Source of the DNA: Mesostigma viride
Lineage: Eukaryota; Streptophyta; Mesostigmatophyceae; Mesostigmatales; Mesostigmataceae
DNA length: 64,000 nt
Assembly (NCBI GenBank): GCA_009746045.1
Contig: RPFO01000022.1
Location: 1,915,160-1,979,159 of the forward strand
Reading direction: 5' to 3'
Shown here piece after piece: positions 10,620 through 21,595 of this stretch (position 1 is its first letter; each line of letters starts with the position of its first letter). Below the pieces are notes generated by a model. It searched no databases and was not told the origin of the DNA. It saw only the letters and a list, made by a program, of their open reading frames with translations. The translations under genes and the position numbers were made by a program.

Positions 10620-10965
10620 TTGTTGTCGCGTTCCTCAGCCGGAGCCATGAGACTCCGAACTGGAGGGCGAGGGTTTGAGGCCCGGTGCATCGAGTCTGGG
10701 GAGGAGGGTTCTGGCCCGGCCCCTCGTTGGGTGCCGGGTTCCCGTCCACCAGCTGTTGCCAGCGTTTTGTTTTCTTTTTCTTTTTCTTCTAATTTTGTTT
10801 TGTTGTTATTGCATGCAGGCGCACCGACATCAGCCAGGGCCCTGCTGTCTGGCGGACGACGCTGATCATAATCGTCGTCCCCAAGATATAGTTTTTTTTG
10901 TTTGTTGTTTGTTTGTTTTTTCCATTGCAGGTTTGAACCATTGTTAAGTTTGATGTTGCTGAAGA
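10620..10965 (+). repeat. tRNA-derived SINE candidate with A and B boxes
   Basis: TTCCTCAGCCGG (10,631-10,642) fits an RNA polymerase III A box, including the A14, G18 and G19 equivalents. GGTTTGAGGCC (10,672-10,682) fits the B box GGTTYGANNCC. The roughly 40 bp separation is normal for tRNA genes. A T-rich stretch from about 10,768 could terminate transcription. The tRNA cloverleaf is only partly formed, so this is a tRNA-like head rather than a tRNA gene. It follows directly on the (CAATT)n tail of the LINE. Confidence 0.45.
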
Positions 10966-10978
10966 GCATTTGTAAAAT

Positions 10979-11094
10979 TCAAGTGCCGGCATGAACTTGA
11001 GTGTACTGGTCAGCGAGTGGTTATCGCTGGTAATATTGTGCGGAACCTTAGAAGCCAAGTGGCAAAAGGTTTCCCCATTATATTAACCTAACTA
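10979..11094. repeat. Foldback element, truncated copy
   Basis: It carries GCCGGCATGAACTTGAGTG, GAGTGGTTATCGCTGGTAAT and the GTGCGGAACCTTAGAAGCC arm with its complement. It ends in ATTAACCTAACTAAGACC. The left half of the palindrome is missing compared with 13,615-13,826. A B-box-like GGTTCGAATCC follows at 11,123-11,133. Confidence 0.75.
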
Positions 11095-12029
11095 AGACCT
11101 TAATTGACCCTTGCAGGGCGCAGGTTCGAATCCCCTCGGAAGCGGATTACTTGGGGAATACTTCGTTTCAATTTGGCACCCGATTCATATTCATGTGTGC
11201 GCACAGGAGCGCTCATATTCACTTCATATTTGCGCACAGGAGCGCTCATATTCGATCATATTCATATCTACGGGTGTTCACTGTTCCGAGCCTAGTGATT
11301 CTTCCTCGCCCCAAAAGGCTAGGTTTTAGTTAGGGAGGGGATATGCCTAAAGAGCACTTTTCTGGAAACCATACCTATGCATGTGCTAAAAATCCAATTA
11401 TGATTGGGAACCATAAATATGATTTTAAAAAAATTTTCCAACCACTTGGGGGGGGTACTAGCCCCCACCAGATGCCGGTTACGCGCTAAAAATAGAAAAA
11501 GACGCTACTTTTGGCATATTTTCCCTAGGACAATGGGCAAACATATTTGGACCAAATCATATATTTCCATATAGTTCCCCCACTTTTGAGAAAGTCTGCC
11601 TAATTTTGAGCACAAAATAATGATGTTTAGACACATTGATGGATTTTCTCGCAAAAAGGGTACTTTTTTTCACCAAAAAAAAAAAAACAAATCATAAACA
11701 CATAGAATCATGCCATATCTTATATTTTCAAATACTAGAGAGGGGGGGACATGCAGCCCCAAATTTTCAGGTCATTCTGACAAGCGCAGCCCTATTTGAT
11801 GGATATTTCCAGATTGCCACCTGTGATGACGCTGACGGAGGTTTTAGCTAGTATTTAACCACACTAACACCCCTTTATACATCTAAGCCACGTGAAAACT
11901 GGCCAAACCACACACTACCATCCTCTGCACATATGGTACCTCCTATGTTCCAGGTTTGACGACGTTCCGACAAGAACTGCCCAAGTTACAACCATTCCAA
12001 GACGGCCACCCATGTAGACACTACAAGGA
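11095..12029. other. Non-coding interval; tRNA-like 3' half and AT-rich sequence
   Basis: From 11,101 the sequence reads CCCTTGCAGGG (a possible variable-arm hairpin) and then GGTTCGAATCC, resembling the 3' half of a class II tRNA, but no 5' half is present. Near 11,195-11,255 a GTGCGCACAGGAGCGCTCAT motif is duplicated. From 11,340 to 12,029 the DNA is AT-rich with no convincing ORF. It is continuous with the inverted-repeat arm beginning around 12,030. Confidence 0.5.
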
Positions 12030-13614
12030 AATTATAGTAACCATTCAGCCACACTAGCACCTCCTTCTTCATCAAAGACATCTGCAAACTGACCAAAGCA
12101 CACATAATTAACTCTTGCACGCTGACGGCAACGCATGCTCAACGTGGGGGTCATTGTGACAAGAACTACTTAAGTTGATGGGTTTCCTATATGACCACCT
12201 GACAAGGCGCTAAGGACCACTCAGTAAGTTAGTAACCCCACAGTGCCACTTCTTATGCCATCCAACATGCACCAAAACCATGCTGAGTATCTTTACAATG
12301 TACAAAGGGGTGGCCACGCACCTCATATGTCTTCATCATCCCTCCAGCATGGCCAGCCTTGTAAATATGTTCATAGCCTTGACGATGGTAGCCCTAATAC
12401 GCCTAAGCAGCATTTCCTATGTTACTCCCAGGTTAGAGTGTAAGGTTGATGCCAACCAAGCTAATCAACTCAACAACACCTCCTAAACTGTCCTCCCCGG
12501 CATGGATGACAAACTGGGACTATGGAGGGCGAGGAACCAAGCAGGAACATGGTATATATAGCTTGCATGCAGTCATGCATGTCAACCATGGTTGGCTCAG
12601 CACATTGTAGTCTTGTCACATCATCATAACAAAGGAAAGCTCAAACAACCATTGGTGCCAGCTATCTACATGCAGTCACACAAATGCAATATCTCCAACA
12701 TCATCATCACTAAAACACTTCCATCCCTGCACGATAAAATGCAAAGAAACCACTGGCGGCCCTTCAGCGCATGAGCGCTGTGATGCCGCTGTGGCCTGCG
12801 AAGAGAGGGTGCGTCACTCTCAAACAACAAGAAGCGTCCATACGCACAACATCCTTGCCGGAACGCGTTTTATGAAATGCCTTATACCTTCCCAAAGAGC
12901 TATAGGCTGCGACTGAAGCGGCCCTGATCACGGCATCAACGAAAACAATCTAAAGCTGCCAGGTATTCGACAACACAACGGCAAGCGACGGCGAGCTAGC
13001 TGGCGGAAACTGCCCAAAAAGAACGCAAAAAACCTCGAACGATGAGCTCATAGAAGAAAGCACTGATAGCAGATAACATTCGCGACAAATCTGTACCTCG
13101 CCCTCGTAAATCCCTCACCCAGGCGCGCAACAACAGCCGTTCTTCCATGGACAGGTCAGACACGCACAGCGCAGGTCTGAACAATTACTTACCGATAATG
13201 GCCGAAAATCTGGCAAAAAGCACCAGATCGGTTTAGAATTCGATGCAACCGATATTAACGCCTGCTTCACGGTCAGAACAACCCTTAAAATCGCGATTTT
13301 ACAGCCGCTATCATGAATTCTATTTCATTCCGCGCGACCAAAAAATTCAGATTACCCCCCATGCCGATGGCATAAAAAAACAACAGCGATATTGTCAACC
13401 AGCTGATTTCCGCCACAAACTAACATCATAAACGCATCGTCTTTTAGATTCGAGTAAAAATTTTGCATTTCGCCTGCCCTGGTGTGGTAGTTTCGCCTGG
13501 ACGCAGTCGCCATGGCCACTTCCGCAAGGGGTGCGCGCACCGTGCACGTGAAATTTATGACCTTCGGTTCCGGCGCGAATTTTTTGGCGCCAAAAAATTC
13601 GGGCATGTCCCGTC
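12030..13614 (-). repeat. Large inverted repeat, left arm (unclassified element)
   Basis: About 1.6 kb matching the reverse complement of 15,955-17,612 with scattered substitutions and small indels. For example, CACTAGCACCTCCTTCTTC near 12,044 pairs with GAAGGAGGTGCTAGTG near 17,578, and CACCAAAACCA near 12,271 pairs near 17,343. The end near 13,614 has GGGCATGTCCCGTCCCCTT, mirrored at 15,955. A 24 bp perfect palindrome (13,577-13,600) contains TTTTTTGGCGCCAAAAAA. On the minus strand MPEFFGAKKFAPEPKVINFT and its continuation are conserved in the other arm. It is probably an unclassified transposon present in two inverted copies. Confidence 0.75.
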
Positions 13615-13826
13615 CCCTTAATATTGTGCGGAAACCTTTCGCCACTTGGCTTCGATCTAAATTAAGGTTCCGCACAATATTACCAGCGATAACCACTCAC
13701 TGGTACACTCAAGTTCATGCCGGCATGAACTTGAGTGTACCAGCGAGTGGTTATCGCTGGTAATATTGACAGTGCGGAACCTTTAAGAAGCCAAGTGGCA
13801 AAAGGTTTCCGCACAATATTAACCTA
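13615..13826. repeat. Foldback element, ~210 bp near-complete palindrome
   Basis: The palindrome is centred at 13,720 on GCCGGC. The inner arm CCAGCGATAACCACTC pairs with GAGTGGTTATCGCTGG. The outer arm TTAATATTGTGCGGAAACC pairs with GGTTTCCGCACAATATTAA. Only short asymmetric insertions interrupt it. Its outer edge AGTTAGGT resembles that of the larger palindromes at 55.4-56.2 kb (AGTTAGGTGAAATAGTGCC), so the two groups look like one superfamily. It sits exactly at the end of the inverted-repeat arm. Confidence 0.85.
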
Positions 13827-13828
13827 AC

Positions 13829-14910
13829 TGGTGGAGGTGCTGTGCATGGTGCTTAAGCAGGTCCGCCCAGCTAGGTGCATGAGGGAGCATCGCTGCCCAG
13901 CCGGCATCTGCTGGCCCGGCGGGCCAGCAGATGCCGGCTGGGCAGCGATTTCCTTCACCGCCTGGGCGGTGCATGAGGCCTGCCGTGCATTCGTGCAAGC
14001 ACTCGGTGGGCGATGGTGGTGCATGGCGTGCATGGAGGCGTTGGTCGAGGTCGAGGAGCTGGGCCTTGATGTCGGCAGTGGACTCAGGTGGAAATGGCAG
14101 TGGAGCTAGGTGGAGGCGACGGTGATGGAAAGGTGAGGGAGCTCAGCAGCCAGCGTGCCGCCCATTGCTGCCACATCAGCAGCAAGGGGGGTCGTGAACG
14201 TGCTGCTGGAAGGCTTCCGTAAGGATGGAACGGAGTGTGGGGGCGGAGATGGATGGAGCCCAGATCTCGTGGTCGGTGCGCCCGAGGAGGGAGCAGAGGA
14301 TGATGTTCTGGATTTGGGGGCAGGCGCACCCGAACAGAAAGTTGGGTTGCATGCTGGTGCCGTTGGGGTGGACGAGGCGTTTGGTGTCGAAAAGATGGAG
14401 GCCCAGGTCGTAAAGCGAGGCGTAATCCCCAAAGAAGATGAAATGCATGGCATCTCTTGGGTCCATGGCGGTAAAGTCGTAATCGTTGACCTTGAAAGGT
14501 AATTGGGGCCGAAAGCGCGGTTCAGATGGGCGTGGTTCTGCTGGGCGACTGCGTTTAGGATCTGGCGATGCCGAGGGCGAGGCATTAAGCCCGGGAGGGT
14601 TCCGGGGTGACCACCATGCAGTGCGCGACTCAGTAGTGTCACCGCTGCCTGCCGGACCTGAGGGCGAAGCTGCAGCCGGAGCTGCAGACGTATTTTCACG
14701 GCCTCGAGCGCAGCCGCCAGGCTGCGTTGCGTCGAGGAGCGTTTGCTCGTCATATATTGCGTAATAGCTTCGGAAAATTATATCAGCATGTGTGTCTTAG
14801 AAGGACGAAGCGATAGTGATATTCACTGCCGAATTCGGTGCTCAAACGTGAAAGTTATTAGCTCCGCCGTCAGCCATGGCTACCTCGTGGCTCGTGGCTC
14901 GTGGCTGCGA
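13829..14910 (-). pseudogene. Decayed ORF1-type LINE copy, minus strand
   Basis: From the start codon at 14,753 it reads MTSKRSSTQRSLAAALEAV, and in another frame (14,466-14,176) PQIQNIILCSLLGRTDHEIW. Both are homologous to the ORF1 protein at 8,793-10,194. Further on, 13,900-13,830 still encodes a WADLLK-like segment. Multiple frameshifts and a 29 bp inverted duplication (13,889-13,949) show decay. The upstream leader to 14,910 contains the heptamer CACGAGC units and matches 8,640-8,792. The 3' part of ORF1 is missing at the foldback boundary near 13,826. Confidence 0.75.
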
Positions 14911-15025
14911 CCAGCGGCAAACTGTCAGGGCAAACGCGACGCACCTCGATCCTCCATCACCGGCGCGCGACAAACACAGCCATGACAGTGTTACGACCAC
15001 GACGGAAACCCGTCCAGGGAAGCCA

Positions 15026-15905
15026 ATGGCCATATATTAATTAATTAATGTACACGTGACTGCGTCGATCACGTGAGCATAAGTCCTCAGTGGGAGGGGA
15101 AGTCGTGCCCAGGATGGAATGGAGACAACTATTCCTGGCTATCTGTAGGAAGGCCTGCATGCATGGAGGGAGACACATTAATTAAGTAATTAATTAATTA
15201 GTAACATAACTCCGTTGGGAGTATATGTAGCACATAGCCCTGAGAAGGGGCATATGGCCTTTAATACAATCTGGGCTACTTCCTGCAGGTGGGGGAATAT
15301 AGACTGCCACCTACTCTGGGTGCACCAAGGGCACCGGCACCACCATGCTGTCTCAGAGCTCAACCCAACTAAGGGGGGCCTGGCATGGGGTGGAAGATCA
15401 ACATGGCTATACAAAGGCTAGGTAGGGCATGGCTTCTCAGCAGAGAGTGACTCCCACAGCAGAGAGTGACTCCCTGCATGGGCACAGCATAACAATGAAA
15501 TAAAGCTAGGCATCATCTGGACTGTGGCACATCATAGGCACACATGTACATGATGGGTAAGATCATCATGGCTATATACAAAAGCTAGGGCATGGCGGCT
15601 CAGCAGAGAGTGACTCTCTGCATAGGCAGAGCTTGGCTAAATTCTTAATTAATGCAACATCCATGGGGAGTCCCATTATAGGCAGGGCGTGGCTATTCTG
15701 CAGGCAGGTCATCCACTGATGGGGGCCATTATGGGCGCACATATGCGCGTGGGCCACGTGATTGGTCGATCTGCGCTGGTTGTCTTGAATTGATAGAACC
15801 GGTCGGATTGTAATTTGCCCATCCATTCATTCATCGGGGTTAATACTCCGTGCATGATTCGATCCCCAACGGGAGCACCACATGCTTAATTAAGTAAGTA
15901 ATTAA
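15026..15905 (-). repeat. Cluster of LINE 3' ends with (TTAA)n tails
   Basis: Three AT-tetranucleotide tails occur at 15,036-15,048, 15,176-15,202 and 15,889-15,905, each followed (on +) by LINE 3' UTR sequence in minus orientation. The block at 15,203-15,500 is the reverse complement of the 3' UTR at 10,340-10,595, including the CTCCGTTGGGAG stem-loop. The block at 15,049 begins ACACGTGACTGCGTC, as does the LINE end at 32,662. They are best explained as 5'-truncated LINE insertions stacked next to each other. I see no coding sequence here. Confidence 0.65.
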
Positions 15906-15954
15906 TAGCCGCCGGGCCATGACTCCGATTGCAACGGGAGCACGTTTTCAATGA

Positions 15955-17612
15955 AGGGGACAGGACATGCCCGAATATTTTGGCGCCAAAAAATTCGCGC
16001 CGGTACCGAACCACAGAAATTTCACGTGCACGGTGCGCGCACCCCTTGTGGAAGTGGCCATGGCGACTGCTTTCAGGCGAAACTACCACAATAGGGCAAG
16101 CGAAATGCAAAATTTTTACTCGAATATAAAAGGCGATGAGTTTATGATGTTAGTTTGTGGCGCAAATCAGCTGGTTTACAATATCGCTGTTTTTGTTTTT
16201 ATGCCATCGGCATGGGGGTAATCTGAATGTTTTGGTCGTGCGGGATGAAATAGAATTCATGATAGCGGCAGTAAAATCGCGGTTTTGGGGGTTAATTGTT
16301 CTGACCGTGAAGCAGGCATTAATATCGGTTGCATCGAATTCTAAACCCAGCGGGTGCTTTTCGCAGGATTTTCGGCCATTATCGGTAAGTAATTGTTCAG
16401 ACAGGTCTGCGCAGTGCGTGTCTGACCTGTCCATGGAAGACTGGCTGTTGTTGCGCGCTTTTAGGCGAGGGATTTACGAGGTCAAGATACAGATTTGTCA
16501 CGAATGTTATCTGCTATCAGCAGTGATTTCTTCTATGAGCTCATCGTTCGAAGTTTTTTGCGTTCTTTTTGGGCAGTTTCCGCCAGGTAGCTCGCCGTTG
16601 CTTGCCGTTGTGTTGTCGAATACCTGGCAGCTTTAGATTGTTTTCGTTGATGTCGTGATCACTGCATGAGGGCCGCTTCAGTTGTGCACAGCCTATAGCT
16701 TTTCGGGGAGGTATAAGGCATTTCCTAAAACGTGTAATTCCGGCAAGGATGTTGTGCGTATGGACGCTTCTTGTTGTGTGAGAGTGACGCACCCTCTCTT
16801 CGCAGCGGCATCACAGCGCTCATGCGCTGAAGGGCCGCCAATGGTATCTTTGCATTTTATCGTGCAGGGATGGAAGTGTTATAGTGATGATGATGTTGGA
16901 GATATTGCATTTGTGTGGCTGCATGTATAGATAGCTGCCACCATTGGTTGTTTGAGCTTTCCCTTGTTATGATGATGTGACAAGACTACAATGTGCTGAG
17001 CCAACCATGGTTGACATCAGTGCATGACTGCATGCAAGCTATATATACCATGTTCCTACTTGGTTCCTTGCCCTCCATAGTCCCAGTTTGTCATCCATGC
17101 CGGGGAGGACAGTTTAGGAGGTGTTGTTGTGTTGATTAGCCCTTGGTTGGCATCAACCTAGTTACACTCTAACCTGGGAGAAACATAGGAAATGCATGCT
17201 GCTTAGGCATGTTAGGGCTACCATCAACAAGGCTATGCACATAACTACAAGGCTGGCCATGCTCGAGGGACGGCGAAGGCGTATGCATGAGGTGCCGGTG
17301 GCCACCCCTTTGTACTTTGTAAACATACTCAGCAATTGGTTTTGGTGCATGTCGGGATGGCATATGAAGTGGCCTTATGGGGTTACATACTAGCTTACTG
17401 AGTGGTCCTTAGCGCCTTGTCAGGTCGTCATATAGGAAAACCATATATATCAACTTGAGTACTTAGTTCTTGTTGACACAATGATCGACCCTCAAGTGCA
17501 TTGAGCATGCGTTGTCGTCAGCGTGCAAGAGTTAATTATGTGTGCTTTGGTCAGTTTGCAGATGTCTTTGAGGAAGAAGGAGGTGCTAGTGTGCATGGCT
17601 GAATGCATGGTT
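15955..17612 (+). repeat. Large inverted repeat, right arm
   Basis: Reverse-complement partner of 12,030-13,614. It starts with AAGGGGACAGGACATGCCCG and a one-mismatch version of the GGCGCC palindrome at 15,973-15,996. On the plus strand MPEYFGAKKFAPVPNHRNFT (from 15,967) and MQNFYSNIKGDEFMMLVCG are conserved with the other arm. CVSDLSMEDWLLLRA (about 16,415) matches CVSDLSMEERLLLRA there. The arm ends abruptly at 17,612 where LINE sequence begins. The function of the shared peptide is unknown. Confidence 0.75.
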
Positions 17613-19031
17613 ACTCTCCTTCATGATCTTCATTTTTGTTGACTATATCAAGGCCTTTGACACGGTCCTCTGGGAGGCTCTTTGGGCCATCCTAGTAGCT
17701 CTGGATCGGGTACCACCAGCGTTTATTGCTGCCATTCTTATCGTCGACTGTATGAGGGCTCACAGGCCGTAGTGCGGACTGCGGAAGGCACCACCCCACC
17801 ATTGCCCCTTCACCACGCGGTGTGGCAAGGTTGTGTCCTGTCCCCATATCTGTTCATTATTGTCGTGGATCACGTCATGCGCCGGGCACGTGCGCGCTTT
17901 ACTGCGCGGGTTCGAGCCTGGCTTGGACATCCTTAACGAGCGTGAGCGCGGCGGGGTTACCACTGGCTACCGCCTGGCCGACCTGATTTATGCAGACGAC
18001 ACCACCCTCATGGCGCGCCCCAAGCACATTCAGACCTGGCTGGACTTTCTGGGCCTGGAGGCGAGGGCGGTGGGGTTGGAGTCTGATTAGTGTTAAAATT
18101 GAGGCGATGGTGATTGGGGCCTCCAGTTGCCCACCGCTACCGCGCCTGCTCGACGGGACGGAGGTCCCGTTCAGTGACCCGGCTTCAAACTGCTGGGGAG
18201 CATGCTCCCTGACCCCGCGCCGACGATGTGGACATCCGCATCGGCGGCCTGGCCTGCATGGGCCAGGCTCCGTTCGCTCACCACCTACTGGCGCTCGAAG
18301 GGCCTGGGCGAGCACCGTAAGCGCATGCTCTTCAAGGTCCGGCCTCGTCCTCACGGTGCTTACGTATGGCGCCGAGGCGTGGACACTCACGGACACACTG
18401 GCAGCTAAGCTAGACGGCACGGTTTACAGGATGATTCGACAGGTCCTGAATGTAGGGTTTTCCCAGCATAGGTCATTAGAGTCCGGTCTTTGTATCGCGG
18501 TATGCCTCGTATTTCGGACGAGATTAGGCAGCGTAGGATAGCATTTGTAGGACATCTTGCACGCACCAGCCAGGTCGACACCGCCCTTGGTCTGGCTGGC
18601 CCCCAGCGGCTTGGCCAGCCAGGTCGGCATATTTTGACCTGGCCTGGCCCCAAGGACATTCCCAGGAAGCTAGGTAAACCTGCCATGAACTACACCCAGA
18701 TGTTGCTGGCCGACCTAGTGGTCCCAGCTAAGTTTGAACACCGCATCCACTCCCTCTCCCTTAATTCTTTGGACTGCCATGCAGAACAAGAAGTGGTGGC
18801 AGAAGATTGCCCAGGCTCACACGCCAGCCCCGTGTGGGCAAGCCACCCCCCCCCCAAGAGGAAGGGGCGTTTTGCTGAGTAGTGTAGTTAGGATTTTCTA
18901 GACTAGATAGCTTAGAGTTAGGTTAGTTCGATTACGCGGCTTCTCCACCTCCACCCCCCTGACGGAATATGTGCTACATGATCTCCCCACGGAGGCATGT
19001 TTTAATTTAATTTAATTTAATTTAATTTTAA
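17613..19031 (+). pseudogene. Decayed LINE reverse transcriptase with (TTTAA)n tail
   Basis: Fragments in all three frames carry RT signatures: FVDYIKAFDTVLWEALW (about 17,635), HAVWQGCVLSPYLF (about 17,815; the QG-cvLSP block) and LADLIYADDTTLMARPKH (about 17,977; catalytic YADD). Near 18,355 TYGAEAWTLTDTL, and near 18,500 MPRISDEIRQRRIAFVGHLAR, are motifs typical of the C-terminal part of animal- and alga-type LINE polyproteins. At least four frameshifts are needed. The 3' end has a CTCCCCACGGAGG stem-loop and (TTTAA)n at 18,998-19,031. The 5' end is truncated against the inverted-repeat arm. Confidence 0.8.
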
Positions 19032-19326
19032 TTGGCTTCCCTGCAGGGACAGCCCCACCCACCCTCCTCTTGCTGGATGCATGGCAGCCGGGCCGTCCCC
19101 CCGGCGACTCGCTTCAAGCTCCTCGGCAGCTGCATGGCTCCCCTCCACGGCAGATGACATGATCAACACCCGCATTGGCCAGGCCTGGGTGGCCCACTGC
19201 CGCCTCGACATGTTCTGGACCCGCCACTACCTGAGTTTATGAGCGGTGCAAGCGCATTCTGTTCGAGGCCATTGTCCTCAGCATTATTCTTTATGGCTGC
19301 GAGGCATGGACCACGAACAAGGCGCT

Positions 19327-19416
19327 TTCGTGTAAATATTTTTCGAAAGAGATTAGCATAGTACTCGGCCGTGGCATGTCCATGCGCATGGTCAACACGC
19401 AAGTACTTACTTACTT
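19327..19416 (+). mobile_element. 90 bp severely 5'-truncated LINE insertion
   Basis: This is the extreme 3' end of the LINE family (GAGATTAGCATAGTACTC...GTACTTACTTACTT), flanked by the 8 bp duplication AAGGCGCT (19,319-19,326 and 19,417-19,424). Removing it with one duplication rejoins the surrounding LINE frame (TTNKAL with SKHLNGTV). Confidence 0.8.
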
Positions 19417-20168
19417 AAGGCGCTAAGCAAGCATCTCAACGGCACCGTCAATTATAATGCTCCGTCTCATTCTAGGTAGGCGTCCGCTACAAAGAGCGCC
19501 GCATGCACCCGGGCCGAGCTCTACTGCGAGCTCCCTCCTGTTACCCATACCATCCGACCCCGCCGCGCCTACTCGATTTTTGACGGCCATCTTGCCCGCA
19601 CGGATCATGCAGGTGAATGTACCGATGCACATGGGCCCTGGGAGGGGGCTTTTTGACTGGCCAACCAGGTAGACATCTCCTCCTATGACAGGGCCCCCTC
19701 GCCCCCACGCAACCCACTGGCCGGCTTGCGCGCGCCCCACACCGTCGCGGTGCGACACGGCTGGACTTATGTGGCACAACTGCTCAGGATGCAGGGCTTG
19801 CTCAAGGGACTATCCGTACTCCGTGCCCGCATGATTGACAAGGAGAAATGGGCTGCCATTTGCAATAAGCACCTTCCTGAAGTAGTCTCGGGGACACAAG
19901 ACGTGGTCTCCCTGAAGGGTACGATCATGTTGTCTCCTCACGGCCCCCGCGGCCCATTGCTAGCCAGGGTAGACGTCCGCAGGTAGAGTTTATTGCCCCT
20001 GAGGATAGCCGCTACACTACCGCCTCGTCTGCAATTACAGTAGAGAATAGCTCGGAGTGGGGATTGTATCCCCATCTAGTACTATATGGTTGGGGCATGA
20101 TGCAGACGATTTTCGGCTGTTTGTTGAAACTTTCGTGTCATTGTTTTTCTAATGAGATCAGGAGGGTA

Positions 20169-20554
20169 AGTAAGTAAGTAAGTACTTGCGGGTCATGCGC
20201 AAAGGCATGCCACGGAGTACTATGCTAATCTCATTAGAAAAATAATTTCACAAAAGTTTAAACAAATATCGTCTGCATCATCCCCCAACCGTTAAGCACT
20301 AGATGGGGATGTAATCCTCATCCGAGCTGTCCTCTACTGTAATTGCAGACGAGGCGGTAGTGTAGCGGCTATCCTCAGGACCAATAATCTCCACCTGCGG
20401 ACTTCTACCCTGGCTAGCAACGGGCCGCGGGGCCCGTGGGGAGAAAACAGGAGCATACCCCTCGGGAAGGTGCTTATCGCAGATGGCAGCCCATTTCTCC
20501 TTGTCAATCATGCGGGCGCGGAGTACGGATAGTCCCAGAAGCCCTGCATCTCTC
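20169..20554 (-). mobile_element. 386 bp 5'-truncated LINE insertion, minus strand
   Basis: Flanked by the 12 bp duplication ATCAGGAGGGTA (20,157-20,168 and 20,555-20,566). The 3' tail is a (TTAC)n run at 20,169-20,184. The insert encodes the C-terminal residues RARMIDKEKWAAICDKHLPE and an acidic tail EDSSDEDYIPI with a stop at 20,299-20,301. Because it lies inverted next to its own relative, the region reads as a large palindrome centred near 20,185. Confidence 0.85.
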
Positions 20555-20621
20555 ATCAGGAGGGTACTTTGTGGCATGCCTAAGTAAGTAAGTGAGTAAG
20601 CAAGTAAGTTACTTACTTACT

Positions 20622-21336
<715 letters not shown>

Positions 21337-21595
21337 CTACCTGCAGTTGCATGCATGCACGTATAAATATACAAATGTACAACGGCATGGTGATTCAAGG
21401 TCGCTCATCCATGTAAGTACTGCATCCAGCCATGTTGTTGATAGCTTCAGATCCTGGACGTCAGATGCATACTAGCCAGGCGGTGTATTCAATATGTACA
21501 TGGTGCCGCTTCAAGTCGCGGCAGGCTCACAATAAATGCATGTTACAACGAGCCAGACGCAGTTGGTCAGCTAACACTAAAAAACCGCATCCGTT

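Larger units (their letters stand above)
19032..20621 (+). pseudogene. Second LINE C-terminal remnant with nested self-insertions
   Basis: In order, TRIGQAWVAHCRLDMFWTRH (about 19,170), LFEAIVLSIILYGCEAWTTN (about 19,258), HLNGTVNYN (about 19,435), CELPPVTHTIRPRRAYS (about 19,528) and GLSVLRARMIDKEKWAAIC (about 19,805) form the C-terminal half of a LINE ORF2. They are broken by frameshifts. The same C terminus is present in the minus-strand copy at 20,299-20,577, ending in an acidic tail (EDSSDEDYIPI). A 90 bp truncated copy (19,327-19,416) and a 386 bp truncated copy (20,169-20,554) of the same family are inserted in it. The 3' end is a TTAC/TAAG tetranucleotide tail near 20,580. Confidence 0.7.

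Noticed and set aside
11101-11140. Complete tRNA gene
   Set aside because: Only a B box and a variable-arm-like hairpin are present; acceptor stem, D arm and anticodon arm are not identifiable.
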